Assembly (NCBI GenBank): GCA_905233185.1
Contig: CAJODB010000002.1
Coordinates: forward strand, 58,073 to 122,072
Reading direction: 5' to 3'
Source: an uncultured Alphaproteobacteria bacterium
GTDB lineage: Bacteria; Pseudomonadota; Alphaproteobacteria; UBA3830
DNA: 64,000 nucleotides
Shown: positions 52,996 to 62,513 of the stretch, in pieces
Layout of the letters: every line of letters begins with the position of its first letter
Numbering within the stretch: position 1 is the first letter of the stretch
Made by a program: the position numbers and the translations under genes
The notes under the pieces: generated by a model
Databases searched by the model: none
What the model was told of the DNA's origin: nothing
The model's input: the letters and a program-made list of their open reading frames with translations, nothing else

Positions 52996-53700
52996 TTATT
53001 TAAGCTTGATGTTGTCGCTTACGTACTTTGCCCACAGATCAGGACGATTTTGCATTGTAATAATTTTCGACAAATTGCTTCGAAACTTTTTTATTTCTTG
53101 ATGGTTACCTGATAAGAGGACTTCAGGAACGGCAATATTTTTGAAAATGGCAGGTTTCGTATACTGGTTATATTCAAGAAGACTTTGCTGAAAAGAATCG
53201 TCATGTACTGATTCACAATCTCCAACAACTCCGGGAATAAGGCGTACAATGCCTTCTACAATTGCCATTGCAGCTACTTCTCCACCGAGCAAGACAAAGT
53301 CTCCTATGGATATTTCTTCAAATTCGTATGCCTCTAATATTCTTTGGTCTACGCCTTCATATCTTCCGCATAAGATCGTCAGTCCTGCGGTTTTGCTTAT
53401 TTCCTCCAGATCTTTTTGTGTCATTTGTCTTCCTCTTGGAGAGCAATATATGCGTTTGAACTTTTTTTCGTTTTCTGTAAGTGAATTGAAAGCTTTTTCA
53501 AATGTAATGGGAGAAAGGAGCATACCAACACCGCCTCCGTAAGGATATGAATCTATTCGATCGTTTTTGGCTGGAAATTTCTTAAGATCAACGATATTTA
53601 GATGCCACATCTTCTGTGTAAGAGCCTTTCCTATAACAGAAACTCCTAAATTTCCGGGAAAAGCTTCGGGAAAATTCGTAAAAATATTTGCTTGCCACAT
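52996..53700 (-). CDS. trmD: tRNA (guanine-N1)-methyltransferase
   Basis: DSYPYGGGVGMLLSP…YCSPRGRQMTQKDLEEIS…LCGRYEGVDQRILEAYEFEEISIGDFVLLGGEVAAMAIVEGIVRLIPGV. Confidence 0.97.
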   Translation of the reverse strand: MWQANIFTNFPEAFPGNLGVSVIGKALTQKMWHLNIVDLKKFPAKNDRIDSYPYGGGVGMLLSPITFEKAFNSLTENEKKFKRIYCSPRGRQMTQKDLEEISKTAGLTILCGRYEGVDQRILEAYEFEEISIGDFVLLGGEVAAMAIVEGIVRLIPGVVGDCESVHDDSFQQSLLEYNQYTKPAIFKNIAVPEVLLSGNHQEIKKFRSNLSKIITMQNRPDLWAKYVSDNIKLK

Positions 53701-53803
53701 GAGATGAGGAATCCATAATATCTATTAATTAATAATTAATCTAGTATAGACATTTAAAATTATAAATAGTATAAATTTTTAAGCTATTTTGATGGTTACT
53801 GTC

Positions 53804-55102
53804 ATGAGAAGAAGTAATAGCAATGGAGGTTTACATGAATACAGTAAGGGGGGGGGAGCCTCTTCCCATCAAAATTTCTCTTTCTTATCAATATTTAGAT
53901 GGTCTGTGTTTAATAACCTTCCAAAAGGTGTTTTTGCGATTTCATTGTTCGGATTGTTTCTTGGCGCTTCTACAACAATGATATACAGCCAGCTTGGGCT
54001 GTTTTTGAAGAATGAACTGCATGCAACAGAGCTGAAAATCGCTTTTATTGATGGCATGGTTGAATTTATTGCTTATGTTACCCGTGTTTTTTCGGGAATG
54101 ATCAGCGATTATTTCATGAACAGAAAGTTCATTTTGTACGTTGGTTGCGTTATAACTTTATTTATGAAACCGCTTTTTGCTATTGCTCAATCGCCACTGG
54201 TTGTAATGATTGCGCAATCGATAGAAAGAATCGGGAATGGATTGCAAGCAACGCCACGTGACGCTTTAATTGCGGATTTAAGCGATCCAAGCAACAGAGG
54301 TCAATCTTTCGGATTCAGTAAGTCGTTTAAGACAGTCGGAGGTTTGCTTGGAACTTGCGTTGCTATAGCTATAATGTGGGCAAGTTCGAATAATTACAGA
54401 TTGGTTTTCGCATGCGCAACAATTGCGGTTGCTATTTCGATTTTGTGTCTATCTAAGATCAAGACAAAACAAGAAATACACGGAAAAGATAATGTTGAAA
54501 AGAAAATAAAAAATCCATTCAAGAAACAGTACCTTAAGTCTTTTGATAATCGTTTTTGGAAATTGATTGCGCTTGCTGTAATTTTTGAGCTAAGTCATTT
54601 TACTGAAGCATTGTTTCCGATTTATGCGAATAATTTCGTTGTAACTAGTGTAGCAAGTTCTGTGAGCATGTTTATAAGCATTGGGCAGATTTTGTGTTCA
54701 TTTCCTATTGGCTTATATGCAGACAAACTGGGGAAAGAAAAATTTATGAAGGTTTGCATGGTTATGATGATTCTTGCAAACATTTCATTTATGTGTGCAA
54801 ACTCTATCTTTTGGGTTTACCTGGGAGCGTTCCTATGGGGAGGACAAATGACGGCAAATCAGGGTCTTTTCCTTTCAGTTCTGATGGAACGTGTAGATGT
54901 TCATCTTAGAGGAACAGCAATTGGCATATATTATTGCGCTGTCGGAGCGTCTTACCTTACGGCCTCTGTTATTGCCGGAAAAATCTGGACCTCATATGGA
55001 AGCACGTATTCTTTCTTATACAGTATTACTTTCTGCATAATAAGTTTGTGTTTATTTAGATTCTTGCTGCCTGCAAAAAAGGATAGTCGCTGTGGAGCTT
55101 AG
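53804..55102 (+). CDS. MFS transporter with G9 tract in the N-terminal coding region
   Basis: 12-TM-like; GASTTMIYSQLGLFLKNELHATELKIAFIDGMVEF…VFSGMISDYFMNRK; start ambiguous (53792/53804 in frame at G9; SD-linked ATG 53835 out of frame). Confidence 0.85.
   Translation: MRRSNSNGGLHEYSKGGGASSHQNFSFLSIFRWSVFNNLPKGVFAISLFGLFLGASTTMIYSQLGLFLKNELHATELKIAFIDGMVEFIAYVTRVFSGMISDYFMNRKFILYVGCVITLFMKPLFAIAQSPLVVMIAQSIERIGNGLQATPRDALIADLSDPSNRGQSFGFSKSFKTVGGLLGTCVAIAIMWASSNNYRLVFACATIAVAISILCLSKIKTKQEIHGKDNVEKKIKNPFKKQYLKSFDNRFWKLIALAVIFELSHFTEALFPIYANNFVVTSVASSVSMFISIGQILCSFPIGLYADKLGKEKFMKVCMVMMILANISFMCANSIFWVYLGAFLWGGQMTANQGLFLSVLMERVDVHLRGTAIGIYYCAVGASYLTASVIAGKIWTSYGSTYSFLYSITFCIISLCLFRFLLPAKKDSRCGA
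53848..53856 (+). repeat. G9 mononucleotide tract in MFS gene N-terminus
   Basis: cagtaaGGGGGGGGGagcc. Confidence 0.95.
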
Positions 55103-55104
55103 CT

Positions 55105-56097
55105 ATGTTTTTTAAAGCTCCGAAGTTTTGGTATAAAAAGCCTCCAGTTAATGAAACTATTCGATGCATTTTACAGCCGTTAAGTAAGGTTTATGCTTTT
55201 TTCGCTGCACGTAACTATAGCAAGGATTATAATTATAAGACTCCGAACGCTCATGTTGTAGCGATAGGTGGTATTGCGATAGGTGGCTCCGGGAAAACTC
55301 CTGTTGTGGCATCTTTATGCGAGGTTCTTGGCACAATTAATCGTAAAGCGGCGATTTTAAGTCGTGGTTTTGGCAGGGATTCGAAAAAAACGCTCAAAGT
55401 AGATAATCGGATTCATACTTTTAAAGATGTTGGCGATGAACCATTGATGCTGTCGAAATATGCGGACGTTTTTGTTGGCGAAAATCGTATAAAGAGCGCA
55501 AAAATGGCTGAAGAATCAGGCCATAATTTGATGATATTGGACGATGGTTTGACTCAAAGAGACTTACAGCCGGATGCAAAAATTGTTGTTGTAGACAGTA
55601 CCCAAGGTTTTGGAAATGGTGAGCTGTTTCCGCTCGGGCCAAATCGTCTAAGTTTTGATATGATAAAAGATGATATTGATTCTGTAGTCATCATAAAAGC
55701 GCATGAGCATGAAAATATAGACGAGATAAAGTCGAAAATACCAAATGAAATCCCTTTGATAATCGGATATTTGCAAGAAGATTTTTCAAAACTTAATGTT
55801 GAAGATAAATTTTTAGCATTTTGTGGTATAGGTTATCCGCAAAAATTCTTTAATTCACTTGATAAAAAGCTTCATGTAATAAATAAAGTTGAATTTCCTG
55901 ATCATCATCCGTTTTCTGATGATGATATTGTCGACCTTCTTGATGAAGCAAGACTTCATGACGCAAAATTGATAACGACAGAGAAAGATTTTTGCCGAAT
56001 TCCAAGACGATATCATAACTTTATATCAGTAGTACCTATAAAAGTTATTTGGAAAGATACGGCAAAAATCGCTCAGCATCTAAATTTACAAGCATAG
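55105..56097 (+). CDS. lpxK: Tetraacyldisaccharide 4'-kinase
   Basis: VVAIGGIAIGGSGKTPVVASLCEVL…ILSRGFGR…VGDEPLMLSKYADVFVGENR…LILDDGLTQRDL-like segment. Confidence 0.95.
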   Translation: MFFKAPKFWYKKPPVNETIRCILQPLSKVYAFFAARNYSKDYNYKTPNAHVVAIGGIAIGGSGKTPVVASLCEVLGTINRKAAILSRGFGRDSKKTLKVDNRIHTFKDVGDEPLMLSKYADVFVGENRIKSAKMAEESGHNLMILDDGLTQRDLQPDAKIVVVDSTQGFGNGELFPLGPNRLSFDMIKDDIDSVVIIKAHEHENIDEIKSKIPNEIPLIIGYLQEDFSKLNVEDKFLAFCGIGYPQKFFNSLDKKLHVINKVEFPDHHPFSDDDIVDLLDEARLHDAKLITTEKDFCRIPRRYHNFISVVPIKVIWKDTAKIAQHLNLQA

Positions 56098-56104
56098 AGG
56101 TTTC

Positions 56105-56566
56105 ATGAGGTTATTTATTGCATCAGATCACGCCGGGTTTCAATTGAAATCTGAGCTGATGAGACAAAAAAGTCTTAAATATGGCGATTGTAATGATATT
56201 GATTTGATTGATTTGGGAACTACCAGCAATGAATCATGCGATTATCCTGTTTTTGCAAACAAATTGGTCGAAAATTTGATCAATGCCTCTGAAACAGATC
56301 GTGGGATACTCATTTGTGGTACAGGAATCGGTATGTCGATTGCAGCCAACAGATATCCGAAAATACGAGCAGCGTTGTGTTTTAATGAGGAAATGGCGAT
56401 AATGTCCAGGAAACACAATAACGCAAATGTTTTGGTTCTGGGAGCACGAATCATAGATTTGCATGTTGCAGAACAATGTGTCCAGGCGTTTCTTAAAACA
56501 GATTTCGAAGGCGGAAGACATGAACGTCGATTGGCATTAATAGATGAATGCGCAAACAATCATTAA
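56105..56566 (+). CDS. rpiB: Ribose-5-phosphate isomerase B
   Basis: [15 protein letters not shown]…[19 protein letters not shown]…[26 protein letters not shown]. Confidence 0.96.
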   Translation: MRLFIASDHAGFQLKSELMRQKSLKYGDCNDIDLIDLGTTSNESCDYPVFANKLVENLINASETDRGILICGTGIGMSIAANRYPKIRAALCFNEEMAIMSRKHNNANVLVLGARIIDLHVAEQCVQAFLKTDFEGGRHERRLALIDECANNH

Positions 56567-56579
56567 GGAGACAATAGCT

Positions 56580-57848
56580 ATGACAGAATTTAACGGATAT
56601 CTTTTAAATGAATCGGAAATTACAGATAAAGAAGTATTCGGAGCAATAAAGAACGAATTAAACAGGCAACGAACACAAATCGAATTAATTGCTTCAGAGA
56701 ATTTTGTTTCGAAAGAGGTTCTTGCGGCAATAGGTTGTGTAATGACAAACAAATATGCTGAGGGATATCCCGATAAACGTTACTACGGTGGTTGTGGTTT
56801 TGTTGATGTCGCAGAGAAATTGGCTATAGAACGTATTTGTAAGCTGTTTGACTGTAAGTTCGCGAATGTTCAGCCACATTCGGGAGCTCAAGCAAATGTC
56901 TCTGTTTTGTACGCCCTTGCGGTTCCTGGAGATACGATTCTTGGTATGGGATTAGCTATGGGGGGTCATCTTACACATGGAGCGAAACCAACAGTTTCGG
57001 GAAAATGGTTTAATTCTGTTGAGTATGGTTTAAATGCTGATGGTTATATTGATTATGAACAGGTTGAACGCTTGGCACATGAGCATAAGCCTAAAGTTAT
57101 TATTGCCGGAGCTTCTGCATATTCAAGAAAAATCGATTTTAAAAGATTTCGTGAAATTGCTGATTCTGTTGGAGCTTATTTATTTGCGGATGTAGCACAT
57201 TATGCCGGATTGATTGTCGCAGGGTTGTATCCATCTCCGATGGAATATGCTCATGTAGTGACTTCAACAACTCATAAAACTTTGAGAGGTCCTAGAGGCG
57301 GTATTATTCTTACGAACGATGAGAAACTGGCGAAAAAGATTAACAGCGCTGTATTTCCAGGTGTTCAAGGGGGACCACAAATGCACTCTATTGCAGCGAA
57401 AGCTGTGGCATTTGGAGAAGCTCTGCGGCCTGAGTTCAAAATTTATGCGAAAAATGTCTTGGATAATTCCATAGCAATGGCGAATCGATTGAAAGAACTC
57501 GGATTGAATATCGTTTCAGGAGGAACAGAGTGTCATTTATCTATTGTTGATCTGACGGCTCTCTCTATTACGGGGAAGATCGCGGAAACAGAACTGGAAG
57601 AAGCTGGAATAACCTGCAATAAAAATGCTATTCCATTTGATAAATTGCCTCCATCCCAGGCTTCTGGTATCAGAATTGGTTCGGCTGCGATGACAACTCG
57701 AGGAATGCATACTGCTGAATTTATCAAAATAGCTGATTTGATTTATGAAATACTTTCAAATTACGGAAAAGATGGATATGATGCCGTAAAATCTAAGGTA
57801 AGGAGCGAAACTCTGGAGTTGTGCAAGGCGTTTCCTCTTTATAGCTAG
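56580..57848 (+). CDS. glyA: Serine hydroxymethyltransferase
   Basis: [19 protein letters not shown]…[21 protein letters not shown]…[23 protein letters not shown] before ATG 56580. Confidence 0.98.
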   Translation: MTEFNGYLLNESEITDKEVFGAIKNELNRQRTQIELIASENFVSKEVLAAIGCVMTNKYAEGYPDKRYYGGCGFVDVAEKLAIERICKLFDCKFANVQPHSGAQANVSVLYALAVPGDTILGMGLAMGGHLTHGAKPTVSGKWFNSVEYGLNADGYIDYEQVERLAHEHKPKVIIAGASAYSRKIDFKRFREIADSVGAYLFADVAHYAGLIVAGLYPSPMEYAHVVTSTTHKTLRGPRGGIILTNDEKLAKKINSAVFPGVQGGPQMHSIAAKAVAFGEALRPEFKIYAKNVLDNSIAMANRLKELGLNIVSGGTECHLSIVDLTALSITGKIAETELEEAGITCNKNAIPFDKLPPSQASGIRIGSAAMTTRGMHTAEFIKIADLIYEILSNYGKDGYDAVKSKVRSETLELCKAFPLYS

Positions 57849-57888
57849 ATAGCTGATTAAGCGATAGATTATAACGGGTCATTTTGTT

Positions 57889-58359
57889 ATGGAAGGAAAT
57901 AAAAAGCGCCGCACAAAAAGCGGGTTGCGGGGAGTGGCGAGATTTTGTGCGCTGCAAACTTTATATCGGTCGGAATTCTGCAATAGTACTGTTGCCAGCG
58001 TCCTTGGTGAGTCCGATAAAGGAGCAGAGGTGTTTCTGACAGAATCAATTTCTGTCTCTGAGATGGATAAAGTTTTTTTCAAGCAGCTTTTGGATGAGAG
58101 TAGTAAAAATCTTTCTGATGTAGATGCGATAATCGCTAAAAATCTTTCAAAAAGTTGGAGCATGGATCGGCTTGATCCCGTTACAAAGTGCATTTTACAG
58201 CTTGGAATTACAGAGTTGATGTGCTTTAAAGAAACGCCATCTAACGTGATATTTAACGAATACATAGAAATCGCAAAGGCATTTTTTGATACCCCCGAAG
58301 TATCATTTATAAATGGCCTACTTAATAAAGCAGCAGATTCCATACGGAAAAAACAGTAA
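57889..58359 (+). CDS. nusB: Transcription antitermination protein NusB
   Basis: ARFCALQTLYRSEF…LDPVTKCILQLGITELM…SNVIFNEYIEIAKAFFDTPEVSFINGLLNK. Confidence 0.92.
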   Translation: MEGNKKRRTKSGLRGVARFCALQTLYRSEFCNSTVASVLGESDKGAEVFLTESISVSEMDKVFFKQLLDESSKNLSDVDAIIAKNLSKSWSMDRLDPVTKCILQLGITELMCFKETPSNVIFNEYIEIAKAFFDTPEVSFINGLLNKAADSIRKKQ

Positions 58360-58469
58360 CAATAATAGCTTCAGACAGTATCATGTTCCAAAAAATAGTT
58401 TTTTGTTAACGTAATAAATGATATAAATGTCTGTGGATAGCGCACGTTATCATATCAGAAGTGTTGTTA

Positions 58470-58554
58470 GCGGGTGTGGTGGAATTGGTAGACACGTCAG
58501 ATTTAGGTTCTGGTGGTTAGCGCCGTGGGGGTTCGAGTCCCTTCACCCGCACCA
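58470..58554 (+). tRNA. tRNA-Leu (anticodon UAG), CCA encoded
   Basis: gcgggtgtggtggaattggtagacacgtcagatTTAGgttctggtggttagcgccgtgggggttcgagtcccttcacccgcacca; long variable arm. Confidence 0.96.
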
Positions 58555-58608
58555 GCTGTGTTTTTAAGAGGGAGTATAAGTGTCCCTCAAATTAGTTTAG
58601 GAGTTATT

Positions 58609-60111
58609 ATGAAGATTCTGAATAAAACATCCGATGGTCTCAAGAGGAATTATACTGTTCTTGTTTCGCCGGAAGAAGTTGAAAATGCTTTTGTAGAGAA
58701 ATTAAAAGAAAGAGCTTCCAAAACTCGTATGCATGGTTTTCGTCCGGGAAAAGTTCCTGTTGATGTAATTCGTCGCATGTATGGTGATTCTATGCGTTCT
58801 GAAGCTGTTCAGAATTTGATTTCATCAACATCGAAAAAAATCATAAATGACGAAAAGCTTGCTGTTTCGTTTGATTTCTCAACGGGAATTATAAAAGATG
58901 ACAGCAAAGGCGTAGAATTTTCATTAAAATTTGAAGTAGTTCCGACAGTTAGCATAAAAGATATTTCTTCTATGACCTTAACTAAACATGTTGCGGAAGT
59001 AACAGAGAAAGAAATCAACTCAATCTTTAATGAAATTCGTAAAAATCATAAGAATTGGGTGGAAGAACCGGCGAAAGCTAAGGCAAAAGATGGAAATAAG
59101 GTTTCCGTTGATTTGCTTGCAAAAATGAAATTAAAGAACAATAAAGATGGTATAGCAAACAATCTTGATATTGTGATTGGTGATCGTAATGTCATGGAGG
59201 ATTTCTGGAAGCCTCTTATCGATAAAAAGGTCGGTGATGTTGTAGAGTTTGTTGTCAATTATCCTAAAGGTTTGAAGGATAAGAATCTTGCAGGTAAAAA
59301 AATAGAGTATTCAGCTACGATAAAGAAGATATCTAAATCCGCTGAATATGAATTAAATGATGAATTCGCAAAAAGTCTTGGATATGAAGATTTCAAAAAA
59401 TTGCATGCGTGGGCAGAAGCAAGAGCAAAGGCTCATTATGAACAGTTATCTAAAAGCGTTATGAAACGTGATCTTCTGGAGAAAATGTCAGAACTGTATA
59501 CTTTTGAAGTGCCTGATAATATGTTCAATGTTGAATATAAGGAAGTTCATCGCCAATTGACGGCAGAAGCAAACAAATTGGGCAAGAAAATGTCCGAGCG
59601 AGCCGAAGAAGAATGCAAAAAGATTGCGGAAAGTCGAGTTCGCTTAGGTTTTGTTGTTGCTGAAGTATCGAGAGAGAATAAAATAACCGTATCTAAAGAG
59701 GAAATTGCTGCGGAAATACGGAATATTGCGGCTATGTATCCTGGACATGAAAAAGCAATTTGGGATATGTATTCACGAGGAGCGGCTCTTAATGCTATCG
59801 TTGGGCCTGTTCTGGAAAGGAAAGTCATAGATTATCTTTTCGGTGTTATAAAGATCAAGGAGAAAAAGTGCTCAGCCAAAGAACTTGTTGATTTAGATGA
59901 AGAGACTTTCGATTTTTTTAAAGAGAGTGCGGAAAGTTCCAATGAAAAGCCTAAAAAAGCTGTAGAAAAGGTTGAAAAAACTGAGAAAGGCGAGAAAAAG
60001 GAAATCAAGAAATCTGAAAAAAAGGAATCAACAACAGAGAAAAAGGTAAAAGCAGGATCTGAAACTGAGAAGAAAGCAGCAGTTAAGAAAAAGACGACAA
60101 AGACAAAGTAA
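58609..60111 (+). CDS. tig: Trigger factor with long Lys/Glu-rich C-terminal tail
   Basis: MKILNKTSDGLKRNYTVLVSPEEVENAFVEKLKERASKTRMHGFRPGKVPVDVIRRMYG; real start downstream of the tRNA. Confidence 0.96.
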   Translation: MKILNKTSDGLKRNYTVLVSPEEVENAFVEKLKERASKTRMHGFRPGKVPVDVIRRMYGDSMRSEAVQNLISSTSKKIINDEKLAVSFDFSTGIIKDDSKGVEFSLKFEVVPTVSIKDISSMTLTKHVAEVTEKEINSIFNEIRKNHKNWVEEPAKAKAKDGNKVSVDLLAKMKLKNNKDGIANNLDIVIGDRNVMEDFWKPLIDKKVGDVVEFVVNYPKGLKDKNLAGKKIEYSATIKKISKSAEYELNDEFAKSLGYEDFKKLHAWAEARAKAHYEQLSKSVMKRDLLEKMSELYTFEVPDNMFNVEYKEVHRQLTAEANKLGKKMSERAEEECKKIAESRVRLGFVVAEVSRENKITVSKEEIAAEIRNIAAMYPGHEKAIWDMYSRGAALNAIVGPVLERKVIDYLFGVIKIKEKKCSAKELVDLDEETFDFFKESAESSNEKPKKAVEKVEKTEKGEKKEIKKSEKKESTTEKKVKAGSETEKKAAVKKKTTKTK

Positions 60112-60169
60112 TTAATGCTGGATTCTGTTTGTTGAGAGTTTTTGTAGTATTGTGTTGGAGTGAATAAGC

Positions 60170-60808
60170 ATGAGCAGCAAAGAAAACGGTGATTTCATAA
60201 TGAATACGCTTGTACCTATGGTTATTGAACAGACTTCTCGCGGAGAACGTTCTTTCGATATATATTCAAGACTTTTGAAAGAGCGCATCATATTTCTTAC
60301 GGGAGAAGTGAATGATGTTTCCGCTAGTCTTGTTTGCGCTCAATTGCTTTTCCTGGAGTCGGAAAATACAAAAAAGGATATTTTCCTTTATATAAATTCT
60401 CCTGGAGGCGTTGTTACTTCAGGAATGTCTATTTATGATACCATGCAGTATATTACGCCTGAGGTTACGACATTGTGTATGGGACAAGCTGCGTCTATGG
60501 GGTCGTTATTGTTGGCTGCCGGAGCAAAGGGAAAGCGATTTTCGTTACCTAATTCTCGAGTCATGATTCATCAACCTTCGGGAGGATTCCAAGGGCAGGC
60601 AAGCGATATAGCTATACATGCGAAAGAAGTTCTAAGTCTGCGAGCTAGGTTGAATGAGATATATCATAAACATACGGGGCGTCCTGTCTCTGAGATAGAA
60701 AAGGCTATGGAACGTGACAATTTCATGACACCTGAAGAAGCTAAGAAGTTTGGTCTTATTGATGAGATAATATCCAAGCGAGTTGTTCCTGAAAATTCGG
60801 ATAAGTAG
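60170..60808 (+). CDS. clpP: ATP-dependent Clp protease proteolytic subunit
   Basis: [34 protein letters not shown]…[14 protein letters not shown]…[11 protein letters not shown]. Confidence 0.98.
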   Translation: MSSKENGDFIMNTLVPMVIEQTSRGERSFDIYSRLLKERIIFLTGEVNDVSASLVCAQLLFLESENTKKDIFLYINSPGGVVTSGMSIYDTMQYITPEVTTLCMGQAASMGSLLLAAGAKGKRFSLPNSRVMIHQPSGGFQGQASDIAIHAKEVLSLRARLNEIYHKHTGRPVSEIEKAMERDNFMTPEEAKKFGLIDEIISKRVVPENSDK

Positions 60809-60855
60809 AAAAGCGCAGAGGGTTTTGCATCTTAATCTCAGGATTATATGAAAGT

Positions 60856-62409
60856 GTGCGAATGCTAAAAGTTATCCTGAAAAAAACGCTGTTTTTTCTT
60901 TTCCTGCTGTTCTTTTCATGTTCAGAGTGCCAGCAGCAAAGCAAAATCAGAGCTCTTAATTGGCTTAACAAAGCATATGGTCATAGAACTTCTCTTAGGA
61001 ACGAAGATCTTTTTGCGTATGCTTTGCGCTTGGAAACAGGAATAAGAGGGCGTGACGATGTTGTTGATCGGAATTCATTCTATCCTATTCTTGAAGTTGG
61101 CAGCATAGATATCAGAAATAATTGCGTAAGCTTGCTTCAATGCGCCCTTATGTATAAAGGGTATTATGTGGGTCCTATTTCTGGAAAATTCGACAGAAAT
61201 ACCGCTTCAGCAGTCATGGAATTTAAAAAAGATGCTCTTGGAGGTCGAGTAATTACAAATTCTCAAGTTACTCCGCTGTTTCTGCTCGCTATTGTAGGAC
61301 GAGGAGAATATGTGAGGTTGGCAGACGGCGATGAAAACATGCGCCGCATACAGCAATATCTGAACAGAAACTACTCTCGTCGTTGCGCAATAATTCCTAC
61401 CAACGGAAAATATTCGCATAGAACACATTTTAATCTTATTCGGGCACTTCAAGTCGAGGTTGATTGTGAGAAAATAGATAAGCGTTTCGGAGATGAGACA
61501 ACGGAAGCTTGTCCAACTCTTTATCCGGGTATGAAGGGACGTTTGGTATACATTTTACAGAGTGCTTTGTATGCAAATGGCTTCAGAGCAAGAGTCAGTG
61601 GCGTATATGATACGAATACCGTTGCGGCAGTACGCCAATTTCAAGGATATGTAGGCTTGCCAAAAACTGGTGTTGCTAACATGCGTACAATCAAGGCGCT
61701 TTTATGTAGTACAGGAGACACCGGACGACCTGCTCTTGCATGTGATTGCTGGTTGCGTCTTTCTTTTGATGATGCACGGGCTCTATATGCGGCTGGTTAC
61801 AGATATGTAGGGCGATATTTAACAGGCACTATAAAAGGGTATAAAGGAAGACGCGTACCGAAATATGTCAACAGGCAAGAATTCTATGATATCAGTGCTG
61901 CTGGACTTAGATTATTCCCGATTTTTCAGGAAGAGGATGGACATGATGTTAAGTCTTTTTCAGCTGCTCAAGGAAGAAAAGATGCGGTGATTGCCATTGC
62001 TGCGGCACGAAAATTAGAGCTTCCGAAAAGAACTGTAATTTATTTTTCAGTGGATTGTGATCCATCGGAAGAACAAATATCCAAAAGAATCGTTCCATAC
62101 TTTAGTGAGGTAAGTAGAATTGTAAGAAGTGCGGGATATCGTGTTGGAGTTTACGGAGATCGTTTAGTTTGCACGAGTGTTTCGAACTATGGATACGCGA
62201 CATTTAGTTTTGTGGGCGATGAAACTCCGATGTATTATGGCAATATAGCTCAAAGATTGCCGAAAAATTGGGCATTCGATCAATTTTATGAGCTGAAAGG
62301 TAAAAAACAATTTCAATACGCCGGTGGAAAGTTCAATTTGGATAAAGTTTCTTTTTCAGGCAGAGATATTGGTGTCATAAGCCCGAGATTTTCATTAAAA
62401 CGCAAATGA
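60856..62409 (+). CDS. Secreted/lipoprotein with peptidoglycan-binding-like repeats and a C-terminal DUF1906 (Rv2525c-like glycoside-hydrolase-like) domain
   Basis: Signal LFFLFLLFFSCSEC; VSLLQCALMYKGYYVGPISGKFDRNTASAVMEFKK and YILQSALYANGFRARVSGVYDTNTVAAVRQFQGYVGLPKTGV; YVGRYLTG…VIYFSVDCDPSEEQI…YRVGVYGD…AFDQF. Confidence 0.8.
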   Translation: MRMLKVILKKTLFFLFLLFFSCSECQQQSKIRALNWLNKAYGHRTSLRNEDLFAYALRLETGIRGRDDVVDRNSFYPILEVGSIDIRNNCVSLLQCALMYKGYYVGPISGKFDRNTASAVMEFKKDALGGRVITNSQVTPLFLLAIVGRGEYVRLADGDENMRRIQQYLNRNYSRRCAIIPTNGKYSHRTHFNLIRALQVEVDCEKIDKRFGDETTEACPTLYPGMKGRLVYILQSALYANGFRARVSGVYDTNTVAAVRQFQGYVGLPKTGVANMRTIKALLCSTGDTGRPALACDCWLRLSFDDARALYAAGYRYVGRYLTGTIKGYKGRRVPKYVNRQEFYDISAAGLRLFPIFQEEDGHDVKSFSAAQGRKDAVIAIAAARKLELPKRTVIYFSVDCDPSEEQISKRIVPYFSEVSRIVRSAGYRVGVYGDRLVCTSVSNYGYATFSFVGDETPMYYGNIAQRLPKNWAFDQFYELKGKKQFQYAGGKFNLDKVSFSGRDIGVISPRFSLKRK

Positions 62410-62513
62410 AGTGTGGATTTTTCTTTGTCCAAAAATGTAATGTGTTATAAATTTTTTCGTTTTCTTAACAACTCTTCGTTAAAATCAATATAAAAAGGTT
62501 GGAGACCGTAGTT

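Noticed and set aside
58513-58608. N-terminal extension of the tig ORF from 58513
   Set aside because: Overlaps tRNA-Leu; SD-linked ATG at 58609 starts the conserved trigger factor sequence.
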